Shown piece after piece: positions 35,840 through 48,456 of a DNA stretch of 64,000 nucleotides. Both the position numbers and the translations under genes were made by a program. Source of the stretch: Eucommia ulmoides (Eukaryota > Streptophyta > Magnoliopsida > Garryales > Eucommiaceae); assembly GCA_016647705.1 (NCBI GenBank), contig CM028326.1, positions 23,575,901-23,639,900 of the forward strand, given 5' to 3'. Position 1 is the stretch's first letter; each line of letters begins with the position of its first letter. The notes under the pieces were generated by a model that saw only the letters and a list, made by a program, of their open reading frames with translations, did not search any database and was not told where the DNA came from.

Positions 35840-36205
35840 GACGAAAGTCGATCGATTAACCAAACAAGTCAATCGACCGATATCGTCGTGAATTCGAAAT
35901 TTGGCCTCTGACCGAATCCGTTAACTGATACTCAAAAATCGGTAAACCAATTTGTGTAGAAAGAAGTCACCGATTTGGGTATTGCTCAAATCGGTCGACC
36001 GACCAACTAAGGTCGATCAACTGACCCATTAAGGGGAGGTCACTATTTTGGCTTCTGTCCGAATCGGTCAACCAGCCAATGAGGTCCGGTCGACCAACTG
36101 CTAAGAAATGAAGGCCGATTTAGCCCCTGTCCAAATCGATTAACCGAATTTTAGGACTGGTCGACTGACTGATATGTCTCGACGTTAGAGACTTTAGCCC
36201 GTTGC
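35840..36205 (+). repeat. Degenerate GGTCGACC-rich repeats in copia leader
   Basis: Four to five drifted units of about 85 bp alternate AATCGGT(C/T)(A/G)ACC-type blocks with GGTCGA(C/T)C(A/G)ACTG blocks and TTTGGC(C/T)(T/C)CTG(T/A)CC. They lie between the primer site and gag, in the untranslated leader. Confidence 0.65.
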
Positions 36206-36339
36206 ACGACATTCGATCAACGGCCCATTAGGACGGTCGACTAATAAAGTCTTATATCTTGAAATAAATTAAAATGAAACGATATGTTGTCAAAGTAATC
36301 TCTATTGTGAAGTTTATTTTATTTTGGGATATTAAGACA

Positions 36340-36645
36340 TTCATGTTTATTATTTATGCGAACAATAGTTGGCCCAAAGTAAGGTTATTGTTTGGCCAAA
36401 TAATAAGTATTAGTGTTTGTTGTTTATGCGAACGATAACCGGCCCAAAGGAAGGTTATTGTTTGAGTAAATAATAAACATTGATATTGATATACTTATGG
36501 TTATTATTTATGCAATCAATAATCGACCCAAATAAAGGTTGTTATTTGGCCAAATAATAAACGTTTATGTAGGAATAAATGTGGGATGCTTATCAAGTTT
36601 TCATGTGAACAGTAATTCAATCCAAAGAAAGGCTTATTGTTTGAC
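36340..36645 (+). repeat. 76-bp tandem repeats in copia leader
   Basis: Four units of about 76 bp share TTATTTATGCGAAC(A/G)ATA, GGCCCAAAG(G)AAGGTTATTG and TTTGGCCAAATAATAA. They stand directly before gag. Confidence 0.8.
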
Positions 36646-36854
36646 ATGATTTATTGTCAACATTTGATTACTGCATTGAGAGTACCACTTACAGTTAATT
36701 TCTTTGTCCAAAGACTAAGAATTAATGTTGTGCTAGATATCTTGAGATGGGTCCCCAATTTGGATTATTTGTTCATGTCATGTTTTATTTTTATGACATG
36801 CTTGTCAGTATGCTTGTTTATTTTGTTCTCTATACAGTTTTTGTTGCTACTGCT

Positions 36855-37372
36855 ATGAATGTTTCTACCCAAATAAGCAACATTCCAATGATGAGCAGGA
36901 CGAACTTCAAAGTCTTGAAAGAAACTGTGGAGATTGTCCTCGGTTGTATGGATTTAGATCTTGCACTTCAGGAATATCGACCTAGTGCTACTCCGGAAAA
37001 CCTCAATGAGGTTAAAATTGAAAAGTGAGATTGGTCTGATCGAATTTGCTTGATGATCACGAAACGCTCCATTTCGGAAGCATTTCGGGGTCTATTACTG
37101 AGAGCGAGAGCATTAAGAAGTTCCTGGAAGAAATTGCGTAATATTTTGCCAAGAACGAAAAGTTGAAGGTGAGACTGAGAGTGCTCACTTGACCTCAACC
37201 TCTCAAAGCAAGAAAAAAACGAGAGCTAAAGTTACTACGGAAGGATCTTCTCAATGAAAGAAACAAAAGAGGTAGGATGAGGAATTTGTCTGCTACTTCT
37301 ACAAGAAACCGAGACACATGAAGAAGGAGTGTCCAAGTAAACCTCATGGCGTGCAAACAAGGGTATGCTTCT
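36855..37372 (+). pseudogene. Copia gag (capsid) remnant
   Basis: From ATG 36855 the frame reads LKETVEIVLGCMDLDLALQ and then STPENL-like text, up to a stop at 37026. Gag text continues in the same or a shifted frame (AFRG, FLEEIA). A large internal part appears deleted, and the end keeps a CCHC-type knuckle at about 37290-37340 with CYFYKKPRHMKKEC, in which the second Cys is Tyr. Gag packages the RNA; this copy cannot. Confidence 0.82.
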
Positions 37373-37379
37373 AACTTTA

Positions 37380-37570
37380 ATTTGTTCTGAAGTTAATTTA
37401 GCTTCTATGCCTAAGGATACTTGGTAGGTAGATTCTGGTGCTATTACTCACATAAGTATGTCTATGTAGGGTTACTTGTGGAGCCGACCTTCAAGTATGC
37501 TGAAAGATTCATCTTTGTGGGCAACTACAATAAAGTTGCGGTAGAGGCTATAAGAACTTTCAAATTATAA
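37380..37570 (+). pseudogene. Copia aspartic protease remnant
   Basis: MPKDTW is followed by VDSGAITHIS near 37428. This is the DSG active-site motif of the copia protease, with several stops around it. Confidence 0.75.
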
Positions 37571-38760
37571 TAAAAAACTGAGTTTTATTTAAATTTGTTT
37601 GAGACATATGTTGCACCGTTTTTTAGACGGAATTTAATTTCTATTTCTAGTTTGGAAAAATCAAAATTTTCTTGTTCTTTTAGAAATAATAAAGTTAGTC
37701 TCTATCAAAAATCAAATTTTATGGATTCCAGTTATTTAAATGATAATCTGTATATGCTTGATATTGTTAATTCCTATAACGAAATACTGCAAAACAAGTT
37801 CGCGTGGTTCAAAGCAAAAATTAAGTGAGAATTCCGTCACCTTTTGGCACAAGCATTTAGGTCATATCTCTAAACAGAGAATTCAGAGGTTTGTGTTGGA
37901 TAGAATTCTTGAACTCCTAGATTTGACAGACTTTCAAGTCTGTGTTGAGTGCATCAAGGAGAAACGAACAAACGTTAGAAAATTTGGTGCCGAAAGAGTT
38001 ACAAATGTCTTAGAACTCATACATAATGATATTTGTGATCCACTCCCTACGACTTCATAGAATGGACAACAATACTTCATTACGTTTATAGACGATTACT
38101 CTAGGTTCGATTACATATATTTGATACATGAGAAGTCGCAATTCCTAGATGTTTTTAAGTCTTTCAAAGTTGAAGTTGAACTTCAACTTGGAAAGAAAAT
38201 TAAGGCTATCAAATAGTACTGTGGTGCGAGTACTGCGAGAGGAATGACGAATTAGGAGAATAAAGTCCAGGACCCTTCGCCATTTTCCTCAATGAATGTG
38301 GAATTGTTTCACAATACACCATATCGAGTAAACCCAACATGAACGGTGTTGCTGAGTGATGAAACCTAACTCTTAAGGATATGGTAAGGAGTATGATTAG
38401 TCATTCCTCCTTACCAGAGTCACTTTGGGGAGAAGCCCTAAAGATCGCAGTGTACATCCTTAACAGGGTACCTAACAAAGCAGTTACCAAAACCCCCTAT
38501 GAGCTTTGGACAGGCAAGAAGTCTAGCATTAGGCACTTGAATATTTGGGGTTGTCCAGCTGAGGCATGATCTTATAAGCCACATGAAAGAAAACTAGACT
38601 CAAGGACGGTTAGCTACTATTTCGTTGGTTATGCTAAACGCTCTCGGGGCTGCAAGTTTTACGATCCCACATCAATGCCCTTATTTGAAACGAGAAATGC
38701 GAGATTTCTTGAGGATGTTGAGTTTGGGAGGAAGAAAACATAAGGAATGTTATCTTTCAA
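37571..38760 (+). pseudogene. Copia integrase remnant
   Basis: The pre-integrase zinc region is intact in residues (WHKHLGHISKQRIQ, then CVECIKEK; His-His-Cys-Cys). The core has the first Asp in LELIHNDICDP and the next Asp in FITFIDDYSRF. NGVAE (followed by a stop), [21 protein letters not shown] and [11 protein letters not shown] follow (38320-38530), then YYFVGYAKRSRGCKFYDP. The catalytic Glu region is damaged near 38220-38260. Integrase joins the cDNA to host DNA. Confidence 0.88.
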
Positions 38761-38989
38761 GAAGAATCTGTTATTGATGGTGATCGAGTCTTTATATCTA
38801 TTGTTGTTTAAGATATAGTTGTCTTTGAAGAAGAATCTGTTATTGTCAGTGATCAGGTCTTTATATCTATTGTTCAAGATGTAGTTCCGGCACTAGATAA
38901 CAATGTTCAGGCTTCTATTCCTGACATTGTTCTGGATCAAAACAACAATAAGATTCTTCCTCAACCACCACCTATAGAACAAACTCAAC

Positions 38990-40010
38990 AACCTCAAAAA
39001 GTGCCATTAAGGAGATCCACTAGAGAGAGGAGAAGTGTGATTCCAGAAGAGTATATCGTTTTTTTCCAAAAACATGAGGATGACCCTGGTTTAACAGAGG
39101 ATGACCCGATCAACTTCTATCAATCCATGCGCAGTTCTAACTCTTAGAAGTAGATTGATGCCATGAAGAATGAGTTAAAGTCTATGAAAGACAATGACAC
39201 TTGGGATCCCGTTGAGTTGCCTAAAGGTGCGAAGCCCATTGGTTGTAAATGGATATTTAAAACCAAGAGGGATTCGAAGGGTAATGTCGAGAGATATAAG
39301 GCTCGTCTAGTCGCTAAAGGCTTTACTCTGAAGGAGGACATAGACTACAAAGAGACTTTCTCCCCGATATCTTCGAAAGACGCGTTTGGAACTATAATTG
39401 CACTGGTGGCTTATTTTGACCTAGAGCCGCATCTGATGAATGTCAAGATTGGGTTTCTCAATGGAGACATTGACGAGACGATTTATATATACAACCATAA
39501 AATTTTTGTCGGGAGATCCAAAGTCTATGGTCTGCAAGTTGAAGAAATTCATCTAAGGTCTTAAACAGACTTCACGTCAATGGAATTGCAACCTCCATCA
39601 AGTCATCACCTCGTACGATTTTGAGGCAAATATCATTGATGACTGTGTATATCACAAGTTCAATGGGAGTAAATATATCTTCCTGCTATTATATGTCAAT
39701 GATATTCTGCTCGCTAGTAGTGATATAGGCTTACTGCATGAAACTAAGAAATTTCTAACAAAGAAAATAGACATGAAAGATCTTGGTGACGCCTCTTTTG
39801 TATTAGGTATTCAGATACTGAGAGATCGTTCTCGAGGTATCCTTGGGTTATCACAAAAGAGCTATATTGATAAGTTCTAAGTAGATTCGGTATGAATATA
39901 GTAAACCAGAGGACATGCCCATGGCTAAAGGAGACAAGTTTAGTCTCAAACAGTGCCCCAATAATGATCTTGAAAGAAAAGAGATGCAGAAGATTCTCCA
40001 TGCATCGACA
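38990..40010 (+). pseudogene. Copia reverse transcriptase remnant
   Basis: The open stretch at 39163-39564 includes LPKGAKPIGCKWIFKTKRD and VERYKARLVAKGFTLKEDID, the standard copia RT start. After a frame change the catalytic box appears as LLYVNDILLASS at about 39686-39721 (YVND at 39692-39703), so the first catalytic Asp of YVDD is replaced by Asn. The palm is broken by further shifts until 40010. Confidence 0.88.
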
Positions 40011-40020
40011 GTAGGGAGTA

Positions 40021-40677
40021 ATGTATACTCAAGTTTGTACTCGTCCCGACATAGCATTTATAGTGGGAGTCTTGGATAGATATTTGAGTGATCCAAGTAT
40101 GCAACATTGGAAGGCAACCAAACGCGTGATGCGTTATTTGAGGAGAACAAAATACTACATGCTTACTTATCAGAGATCAGATAGTTTAGAGGTCATCGGG
40201 TTCCCTAACTTCGATTTTGCGGGATGTCAGGATAGTAGGCGCTCCACATTAGGCTACATCTTTATGTTAGTTGGAGGATCTATCTCATGGAAGTTTTCTA
40301 AGCAGACTCTCATAGCTTCTTCGACCATGGTTGCAGAGTTCATTGCTTGTTATGAGGCATCCAACCACGAAATATGGTTGCAAAACTTTGTCACTAAGGT
40401 GTGTCTGGTGGATGGCATTGAAAGGCCATTGAAGATTTATTGTAATAATAACTCGGCGGTGCTTTACCCCAACAACAACAGAAGCTCAATGAAGTCGAAG
40501 TTTATCGACATCAAGTTTCTAATTGTTAAGGAGAGAGTTCAGGATAGGCAGATTTCCATAGAACATATAGGGACAGATTATGTGCTAGCGGACCCATTAA
40601 CCAAGGGCTTAACGCCTAAGGTCTTTCATGAGCACACTGCTCATATAGGTGTTATTTCTGATAATATCTTGGTTTAG
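40021..40677 (+). pseudogene. Copia RNase H domain, open but isolated
   Basis: A 218-codon open frame includes TRPDIAFIVG, GFPNFDFAGCQDSRRSTLGY, SWKFSKQTLIASSTMVAEF, YCNNNSAVLYPNNN and ADPLTKGLTPKVFHEH. These are all the conserved copia RNase H blocks. RNase H removes the RNA strand during reverse transcription. The frame is the best preserved part of the polyprotein but is cut off from the broken upstream parts. Confidence 0.88.
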
Positions 40678-41101
40678 TGGGAGTCATTTTTGTTCTATAT
40701 GTTTTACTTTAGACATTGGATTGTTTAGTTTTCTGCATAATAAAATTGATAGTATATGATTTCTGTGGGCAATGTTCACATTGCATTAAGGACTTTGGAT
40801 TGATCTCATTAAAGACTAAAGAATGACCAGTTGAAAATAAGTATGTCTGAGATCACATTACATATAATTTCCATGCTACTCATCCATATTTAATCTATGT
40901 CATTGAGTGTATTAGTATAGTGATCATCGTGGTTTAGTCACGATTATATTGTGATAAGAGCCGCGATAATTCTATTACTAATTTATGAGATAGATCAGAT
41001 TATTTAAGGAGAAGTTTAAGGATAAATATCATACAAATGCACACCAAAGGAATTTTGTGATATAATTATGTCAGGAATAATATGTAGCCCAAGTAAGAGA
41101 T

Positions 41102-41214
41102 TGTTAGAAAATATCGTTTCCTAACCTATATTGGGCAACATATTTTTAATTCAATTATATTAACTATTTAATTTAATGGGCTGAAATTAAGTGATCTAAT
41201 TTGGGTAAACTCGT
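41102..41214 (+). repeat. 3' LTR of copia element, first part
   Basis: Begins TGTTAGAAAAT. It stops at CTCGT (41210-41214), the left copy of the target duplication of the Athila-like insertion, and resumes at 52868. Confidence 0.9.
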
Positions 41215-42579
41215 TGATAGGTGTAATTTATCTATTTATTTTCAAGCTGATTTTGGTAATTTTCGAGTATCATTATAGTATTTTTAATATATTTTAATGT
41301 GCTTTTATTTGTTTATGTATAAATCAGGTGTTTGGGACGAAAAGAGACAAAAACGGTACATAAACGAGCAAGTTGGTGGAAGAACGGTTGAAAAAGTGCA
41401 AAAAAAGGGGCTTCCAGCATCTGCAGCTCCACTGTTGTAGCAATCAAAATGTAGAGAGTTGCTATTTTTCCACCGCTAAAAAGGTAAACCTCATTGCTAC
41501 AGTGGTGCTTCCTACCTCTACAACGATTACCAGTTAGAAAATGCTGCTGACCTCCCCACCACTACAGTGGTGAAACCACTATGGCAGCGGTTCGACATTA
41601 GATCTTTTAGGATGTTTTGGGATATTTTTTGATATTTTGGGATCCCATTATAACACCTCTTTGCCCACAACACTTAGAAACATTTTTGGGAGCTCCAAAC
41701 CATATCAACCAAGAGGAGATCACAAATCCAAGAAGAAAACGATCTCGGAGCGATTTTAGCGTCGGGTCTTCAGATAATAGCTAGTTTCCTTTGTTTCTCT
41801 CTTTATTTAATAGTTTGGTTGGTTGTTTTGATTATTTTTAGCTTGTTTATAGTTGAATATAGGGCTATAACCATGTGTAGCTAAACATATATTGTTTAGG
41901 GCTTCATGTAGTTCATGAAAACGTGTTTTGAATAAATCGATATTTTGTTAACGGTTATTTATCCTTATCTGATTGTGATAACATTCTTCCACTTCTATTA
42001 TATACTTGTTATGATATATTGAGAATACGGGGTTTGACACTCGGGAGAGGTAACCCCAAATTCAGATTAGGGTTTAAACACAACGTGACGATCTAATGAC
42101 TCAAGAGAGTATTAGAAAGTATGCAATCCGTGAAGTTGGGGCGAGACTCATGTGATTAGTGTCATATAGACGCTAGATGGGGATGTTGGGGTTGACGCGA
42201 AGTCACATATTCATTTACTTTACACTCAGGAGAGGTAGTAAGTGAGATTTCAATACCTAGATTGTCGGATAGTGTGAATGTCGTTAATGTAAACTAGATT
42301 GAATCGAACACAATTAAATGAAAAAAATTAATCCCTAGATAATATTTTTCCATTAATGTCATAGTAGTACTATAGTTTAATAATAAATTTAGTTTAGTTT
42401 ATAAATATTATAAAAACCCTAATTTGAATCGCCTAGATAAAGTTAAGTTATGACAATCGCGGTACTTAGCCACGATCTAATCCAATCCCTATTAATACGA
42501 CAACCCTTACTCTTCCAACTATATTAAAACTTGACTCGTACACTTGCAGTAAAAGTAGCGACGTAATATTTCGCTACTA
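41215..42579 (+). repeat. 5' LTR (B) of Athila-like element 1
   Basis: Begins TGATAGGTGTAATTTATC and ends TCGCTACTA (expected CCA). It is colinear with LTR A and with 51573-52867. Confidence 0.92.
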
Positions 42580-42717
42580 AGTTTTTAGTATCGTTGTCGG
42601 GGATTGGTTTTTTGATTGTTGTTGATATTGTGAGTAAGTAACTTGAATTTAATTTAGGCATTTATTGTGTCTATAATTTATGTTTGTAGTTTTGTTCTTT
42701 TTGTAAGGTGCTTCAAG

Positions 42718-43500
42718 ATGTTAGATCAAGAAATGCTACTGCATTTCTTTCACCGAGATTCTAAGCTGTTTTATTATGCTTGGGATAGATACAAGGATTT
42801 GCTATTCCGATTTCCCAATCATCGTTTCCTGAGGGAGTGTCAACTACTAAACTTCCTCGACAGGTTATTAGTCGTAACAAGAATTTGGTAGAAAGAGGAA
42901 ACGGTACCACCTCTTTCGACCAACTAACCGCGGATGAAACCTATTGGTTGTTGGAAGACATGGCCGAATTTGATTTTCGGAGTTGGATTTGTTCAATAAG
43001 CTACCAACGCTTGAAGGATAGTTTCACCATTTTGGCACCATAGATTGACACCCCAGACCAACATGTAGAGTCTTCTCCCACCCTGGAAAAAATGTTCGTT
43101 GAATTTATGGGAGAGACTCAGGCATTCTAGAGGAAAATGAATAACCGACTCAATGAGCATGAGGACCGTCTTGACAAAATTAAGACGGTCTGCACTGAAA
43201 TTGATGAGACCGTAAAGTCTCTTGAGACTCAAATCGGTTAGCTTGTTAACTTTATTGAGGCCGAGACAAAAACGGTGGCACTGAAAAATACATAAGTCAC
43301 ATCCGAATGTGAAAGCCACCGTGAGAAATTGGATATGAGTGGGAGGAACTTAGGTGAGTTCAATAGCGATGATTCTAATGAGACGACGACCCAAGCATGG
43401 ATCGACGATTGTGATTCTCAACCATTTGAGATCCAAATATTGATATCGCCACCGATCTAAGAAGATCACATATATGAGGATTCAATGTGGCTCAATTGTC
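42718..43500 (+). pseudogene. Athila-type gag remnant
   Basis: Text MLHF-like start, then FYYAWDRYKDLLFRFPNH, matches the AWERYKDLLR.CPHH block of Athila gag. After a frame change come TSFDQLTADETYWLLEDMAE (counterpart of the EEAYELLEEMA block) and, near 43090-43250, LEKMFVEFMGETQAF, HEDRLDKIKT and SLETQIG, the gag C-terminal end. Stops and shifts disable it. A related fragment sits at 57640-57821 in element 2. Confidence 0.8.
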
Positions 43501-44401
43501 ATCCTCCGCCGATAGGTGTGATTTATTTATTTATTCCCAAACCGATTTTGTTAATTTTTGAGTATTTTTATAGCATTTTTATATGTTTTTATTCTTTTTG
43601 TATTAAAATAGGTATGTGGGGTAAAAAGGTATAAAAACGGAGCATAAACAATGAAATCGGATAAAAAATGGTGGAAGAATGATAGGAAAACAAGCATGGA
43701 GGCAATATTCTGAAAAGCAGCCCACCGCCACGGCGATGAATATGCAGAAAGGGCCTTATTCTTGCTGAACATCCACCATCGCAACGGTGAAACTGCAGAG
43801 AGGTTTCTACGCCCACCGCTGCGGCAAAGATCAAATCGACATACACACTGCCGCGGCAGTGAATCCTACCACCGCGGTAGTCACTCTACACATAGAATTA
43901 GATATTTTTAGGATATTTTGCTCCCTATATATTCATCGTATCCTCTCCTCCGGCCATTTTACACCCCCTAAGGCCCTTAGAATATATTTAGGGTTAGGTT
44001 GAGAGATGTTTTAGGGAGAGCTCACAACCCGAAGAAGAAGAAGAAGAAGAAAAAAGAAGTGATCGTTCAACGGTTTATCGCTAAATCTTCGGATATCAGC
44101 CAAGTCTTTCATTTCTTTTCTTTATTTTCTTAATTTCGATAGTTGTTGAGCATGTTTAGCTCATTTTATATTGTATATATGGTTATGACCATAGGCTAAA
44201 CATGGGTTGTTTAGGGATTAATATAGTTTATGAAAATATAGTTTGTTTGAGTTTGTGTTTTGTTAATGGTTGTTCTTAGCTATTTTGATTGTGTTTATCG
44301 TTCTTGTATTGTTTGTATACTTGCAATAATATATAGAGAATATGGGTTTGACACTCGGGAGAGGTAACCCCAGATTCGGACTAGGTTAAACACAACGCGA
44401 C

Positions 44402-46299
44402 TGAACGCGCCCCGATTTTTCAAAGAAATCAAAATAGATATACGCTGGTAAAATGAAAAAGGTTTTAAAAACGTCGATTTTCTCATTAAAATACTTAAGC
44501 CTGTTTTAGAAAAAACGAGTCGCCATCTAGCATTGAGTTTAAATGATGTGCTAGGTCACCAGATTTTTCTTTTTGAAAACAATTTAAAAAAAAAAAACTT
44601 AAGTAAAATTTTGACTCCAAAATAACATGGTCTGACCAGAGATTCGTTTAAAGAGTTCGGGGGTCAGTTACGCTCGGAGAAGGTGTCAAGTACCCCAAGA
44701 CGCCCGTCCAAATACGGTACCTTATCCAATTAAGTCCAATTAAAATTTAAATCCGAATATTTTTATTTTATTTTGAAATCCTCCTAATATACACACACAT
44801 CGAGGGAAGTAATCTCATTTCTAAACCTAGACCGTTTGAATGGAAGGTTGGGAATTTTTCACCTCATCTTGTCAGCATATTATATTTAATACGAGTTAAA
44901 GAAACACACGCATACACATACTCACACGCATCGAGAGGAGTAATTTCCTTCTAAACTTAAACCGTTCCAATGGAAGGTCGGAAGCTTTTCACCTTGTATT
45001 GTTAGCACATTATATTTAACACAAGTTAAAGAAAACACACACACGCACACATACACACCTCGAAGGGAGTATTTTCCTTCTAAACTTAAACCGTTCCAAT
45101 AGAAGGTTGGAAGTTTTCCACCTCGTATTGTTAGCACATTATATTTAACACAAGTTGAAGAAACACACACGCACACACACACTCACACGCATCGAGGTGA
45201 ATAATTTTCTTCTAAACTTAAACTGTTCCAATGGAAGGTCAGAAGCTTTCCACCTCGTATTGTCAGCACATTATGTTTAACACAAGTTAATGAAACACAC
45301 GCACACATACACACACACGCCTCGAAGAGAGTATTTTCCTTCTAAACTTAAACCGTTTCAATGGAAGGTCGAAAACTTTTCATCTCGTATTATTAGCACA
45401 TTATATTTAACACAAGTTAAAGAAAAACACGCACACACACACATACACACCTCGAGGAGAGTAATTTTTTTCTAAACCTAAACCGTTCCAATGGAAAACA
45501 GAGATATTTTCACCTCGTTTTATTTACTCAAAAAAATATAAAAAAATAAAAATAAATAAATAAATAAATAAAAAATCTAATTTACAAAAAATCAAAATTT
45601 AGTATAATAACAACTTATTTTAAAAATAAGAGTAAGATTTACAACAAATGAAAGTTTACAATCTTAACTTGGAGATTTTTTTCTTTTTCTTCTTCTTCTT
45701 CCTCTTCCAAAATTACAACAAAATAAACGTAATATTATTTTCTTCAAAATTTCTCTCAAAATTTCTCCTATTCCTTCCCAAAAAAAAAATCCTCTCTTCC
45801 TGTCTGAGCCTTCATTCTATTTATAAGAGTGAAAGTGCAAAAATTGTACGACAAAAAGGTAAGCAAAAAAAGAAAAAGGGAGTGGGTGCACCGAATTTCG
45901 GTGCACCCACTCCCTTTTGGGTGCACCCAAAAGTGCACTGGGAAGAAAGCATTTGCTCTCTGCCCTGCTGGCCGCATATACAGTCAGCATCTCTAGTCGC
46001 TGTGCGACCAGTATGCACCCCCCATCCCCGTTGAACGTGCTCTATCCAGGCTTCTCTCGTTCTCGTCTGTTTCTTATCCATTTTGTTTCGAATTAATGCA
46101 TTTTTATTCCACTTCAAAAAATCTATAAAAATAAAGAAAAATAAATCAATTACTAAGAGATTAATAAAACTTAATTTAGTGGTATTAAATCGCACAAATA
46201 CGGTAAAATCAAAAACAAAATAAACAGGAAAATAAAATAAAGGTAACTATAAAATAAAGTATAATATTTTTGCGAGGCGGTCAAAATGCCGTGTCTACA
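44402..46299 (-). mobile_element. Solo LTR X (minus), perfect TSD GCGAC
   Basis: Plus-strand text starts TGAACGCGCCCCG and ends GCCGTGTCTACA; read on the minus strand the LTR starts TGTAGACACGG. The identical GCGAC flanks it (44397-44401 and 46300-46304). It contains a six-unit tandem repeat and a palindrome-like GGTGCACC-rich stretch near 45888-45930. It shares a block with LTR Z. No internal region. This is the youngest recognisable layer of the nest by position. Confidence 0.92.
44788..45500. repeat. Tandem repeat, about 130 bp units, six copies
   Basis: Each unit has a CACACACGCA microsatellite, TCGA(G/A)G(G/A)GAGTA, TTCTAAACTTAAACCGTTCC, AATGGAAGGTCG, CACCTCGTATTGTTAGCACA and TTAACACAAGTTAA(A)GAAA. 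Unit starts are near 44800, 44930, 45060, 45190, 45322 and 45450. Open frames on both strands here are repeat translations. Confidence 0.9.
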
Positions 46300-46808
46300 G
46301 CGACGATCCAAAACCCGGGAGGGATTTGGAGAGTGTGTAATCAATAACTTTGGGGTGAGACTCACGTGATCTAGTGTTGCTAAAACGTTGAGGGGAACTT
46401 CTTCGTTGACGCGAAGTCGTGTATTCACTCGTTTTACACTCGGGAGAGGTGGCGAGTAAGTTTACGAACCGAGATTGTCGGATAAATTGAACGCCGTTAA
46501 CGTAAACTAAAACGAGATCGAACACATATTTATAAACGAAGTTAATCCCTAGACAATCTATTCTCTCAAAACAATCTCAATATAATATTTATAGTTTAAT
46601 TAGATTAATTAGTATTTTAGTATTAGTTTTTATTAATTATAAATTACATTTTTTATCGCCAATATAAAATTAGGTTATGATAATCGCGGTATTCAATAAT
46701 AATCTCATCCAATCCCTGTGAACACGATACCCCTACCCTGCCAACCTATACTAAAACTTGACTTGTATACTTGCGGTGAGAGTGGCGTGCATTAATTACG
46801 CGCCACCA

Positions 46809-47070
46809 TACGCCTTTTGCAACGTTCATTCCGGCCAACCAAGTACATAATCCAGAACCAAATCAAGTTAAAAGCACTAGCCGAATAATGCCACATTTGG
46901 CCAAGCTTGAGGGTGTTCAAAATCAAGACCCATATGTGGTGTTGTACGACACTTACTATGGGCGGAGGCTGTTCTTTGACGAACACTTCTCCATGTCAAG
47001 CCAAGGACTTTAAACCAAGCGCTTTTTGGGAAGCAACTCAAGTTGCCAAAATAAATTAGATCATCACTGT
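46809..47070 (+). other. Internal Athila-like segment between insertions
   Basis: Part of element 1 that matches element 2 near 57720-57880. It includes CTTGAGGG(T/C)GTTC and the post-pol text ending CCAAGCGCTTTTTGGGAAGC. No open frame. Confidence 0.7.
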
Positions 47071-48456
47071 TGGTAGCGCATAGATACGTTACTAGTTTCA
47101 CCGTAAGTGTACGGATCAAGTTTTAATATAGAGTTGGAAGAGTAAGGATTGTCGTATTCACAGGGATTGGTTGAGATTATCGTCGAGTACTACAATTATC
47201 ATAACCTAATTTTATTTAGGCAATAAAAATGATTTATAATTAATTAATACTAAACTAATTAACTAATCTAATTATACTAATATATGGATATGACGTTTAT
47301 GGAAAATTATTGCCTAGGGATTAACTTCGTCCACTTAAACGTGTTCGTTTCAATCTAGCTTACATTAACAACGTTCCTCCTATCCGACAATCTCTGTATC
47401 AAAATCTCATTCACTACCTCTCCCGAGTGTAAAGTGAATGAATATGTGACTTCGCGTCAACGCCGAAGTCCCCCTCGAGCATCTATATGACACTTGGTCA
47501 CATGAGTTTTGCCCCAACTTCACTATTGTATACTTTCTAACTCCCTCCCGGGTTATTAGATCGTCGCGTTGTGTTTAATCATAGTCCAAATTCGGGGTTA
47601 CCTCTCCCGAGTGTCAAACCTCGTATTCTCAATATTTCTAAACAAGCATATAAACATGACAAAACGGCAAACACAATCGGATAAACACGAACAACCATTA
47701 ACAAAATATAGATTTTATATAAACGACGCTTTCGTGAAGTACATCGATTCCTAGACAATATATGTTCAGCTACACATGGTTGTAGCCTTAAATACAACTA
47801 AATACAAGCTAAACATATATAAACATTCAACCAACTAAGAATTTAAGAGAGAAACGAGGAGACTGAGCCATTATTCGAAGATTCGCTGCTAAAATCGCTC
47901 CGAGAACGCTTCTTTTTTCTTCGCGTGGTGATCTTCTATTGGTCGAATGGCCTTGGAGCTCTAAAGACTCCCGAAAATGCCAACCTCTTGTTTGGGGAGG
48001 ATAGGGACGATATTTATAGGATTCAAAATATCTCAAAATATCCTGAAATATCTTAAAATATCTGCAGAGTCACCACCGCGGCGATGGGAATGTCGGCAGG
48101 GTCACCGTTGCGGCGGTAGCTGATCGCTGCAGCGGTGGAATAGTAGGCAAACTCTCTATATTTTGACCGCTGTGACGGTGGTCCATTCAGCAAACTCTCT
48201 AAACTTTCACCACCATGGTGGTGGTCTGACCGCTACGGCGGTGGGTCTACTGCTTTGAAATCTTGCCTCTTTGCTTGTTTTTCCACCGGGCTCGCTCCGA
48301 TATGATCGTTTAAGACCGTTTTAATCCCTTTTCACCCCAAATACTTAATTTAAGATAAAATAAATAAAAACATGTTAAAACATAGAAAAACACTATAAAA
48401 ATACTCGAAAACTAATAAAAGCGACTTGGGAATAAATAGATAAATTACACCTATCA
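47071..48456 (-). mobile_element. Solo LTR E of the Athila-like family (minus)
   Basis: Read on the minus strand it starts TGATAGGTGTAATTTATC (48456) and ends GCGCTACCA (47071), 1386 bp. Flanks ACTGT (47066-47070) and ACCGT (48457-48461) differ by one transition. It lies inside element 1 in opposite orientation. It carries several CACCGC(G/T)GCGG-type palindromes at 48070-48250. Confidence 0.9.

Larger units (their letters stand above)
43510..46808 (+). mobile_element. Solo LTR C of the Athila-like family, interrupted
   Basis: Begins (C)GATAGGTGTGATT and ends ACGCGCCACCA. Flanks TCCGC (43505-43509) and TACGC (46809-46813) differ at one base. It lies inside element 1 of its own family. It is split by another solo LTR at 44402-46299; without it the LTR is about 1.4 kb. 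It contains the perfect palindrome CACTGCCGCGGCAGTG (43846-43861). Confidence 0.88.

Noticed and set aside
44922-45182. Paired 86-codon Cys/Val-rich ORF repeated internally
   Set aside because: It comes from the 130-bp minisatellite with CA repeats read in one frame. It is not a repeat protein.
44788-45500. Possible CRISPR-like array of regularly spaced units
   Set aside because: The units are contiguous 130-bp tandem copies in a plant LTR, with no distinct short repeats and unique spacers.
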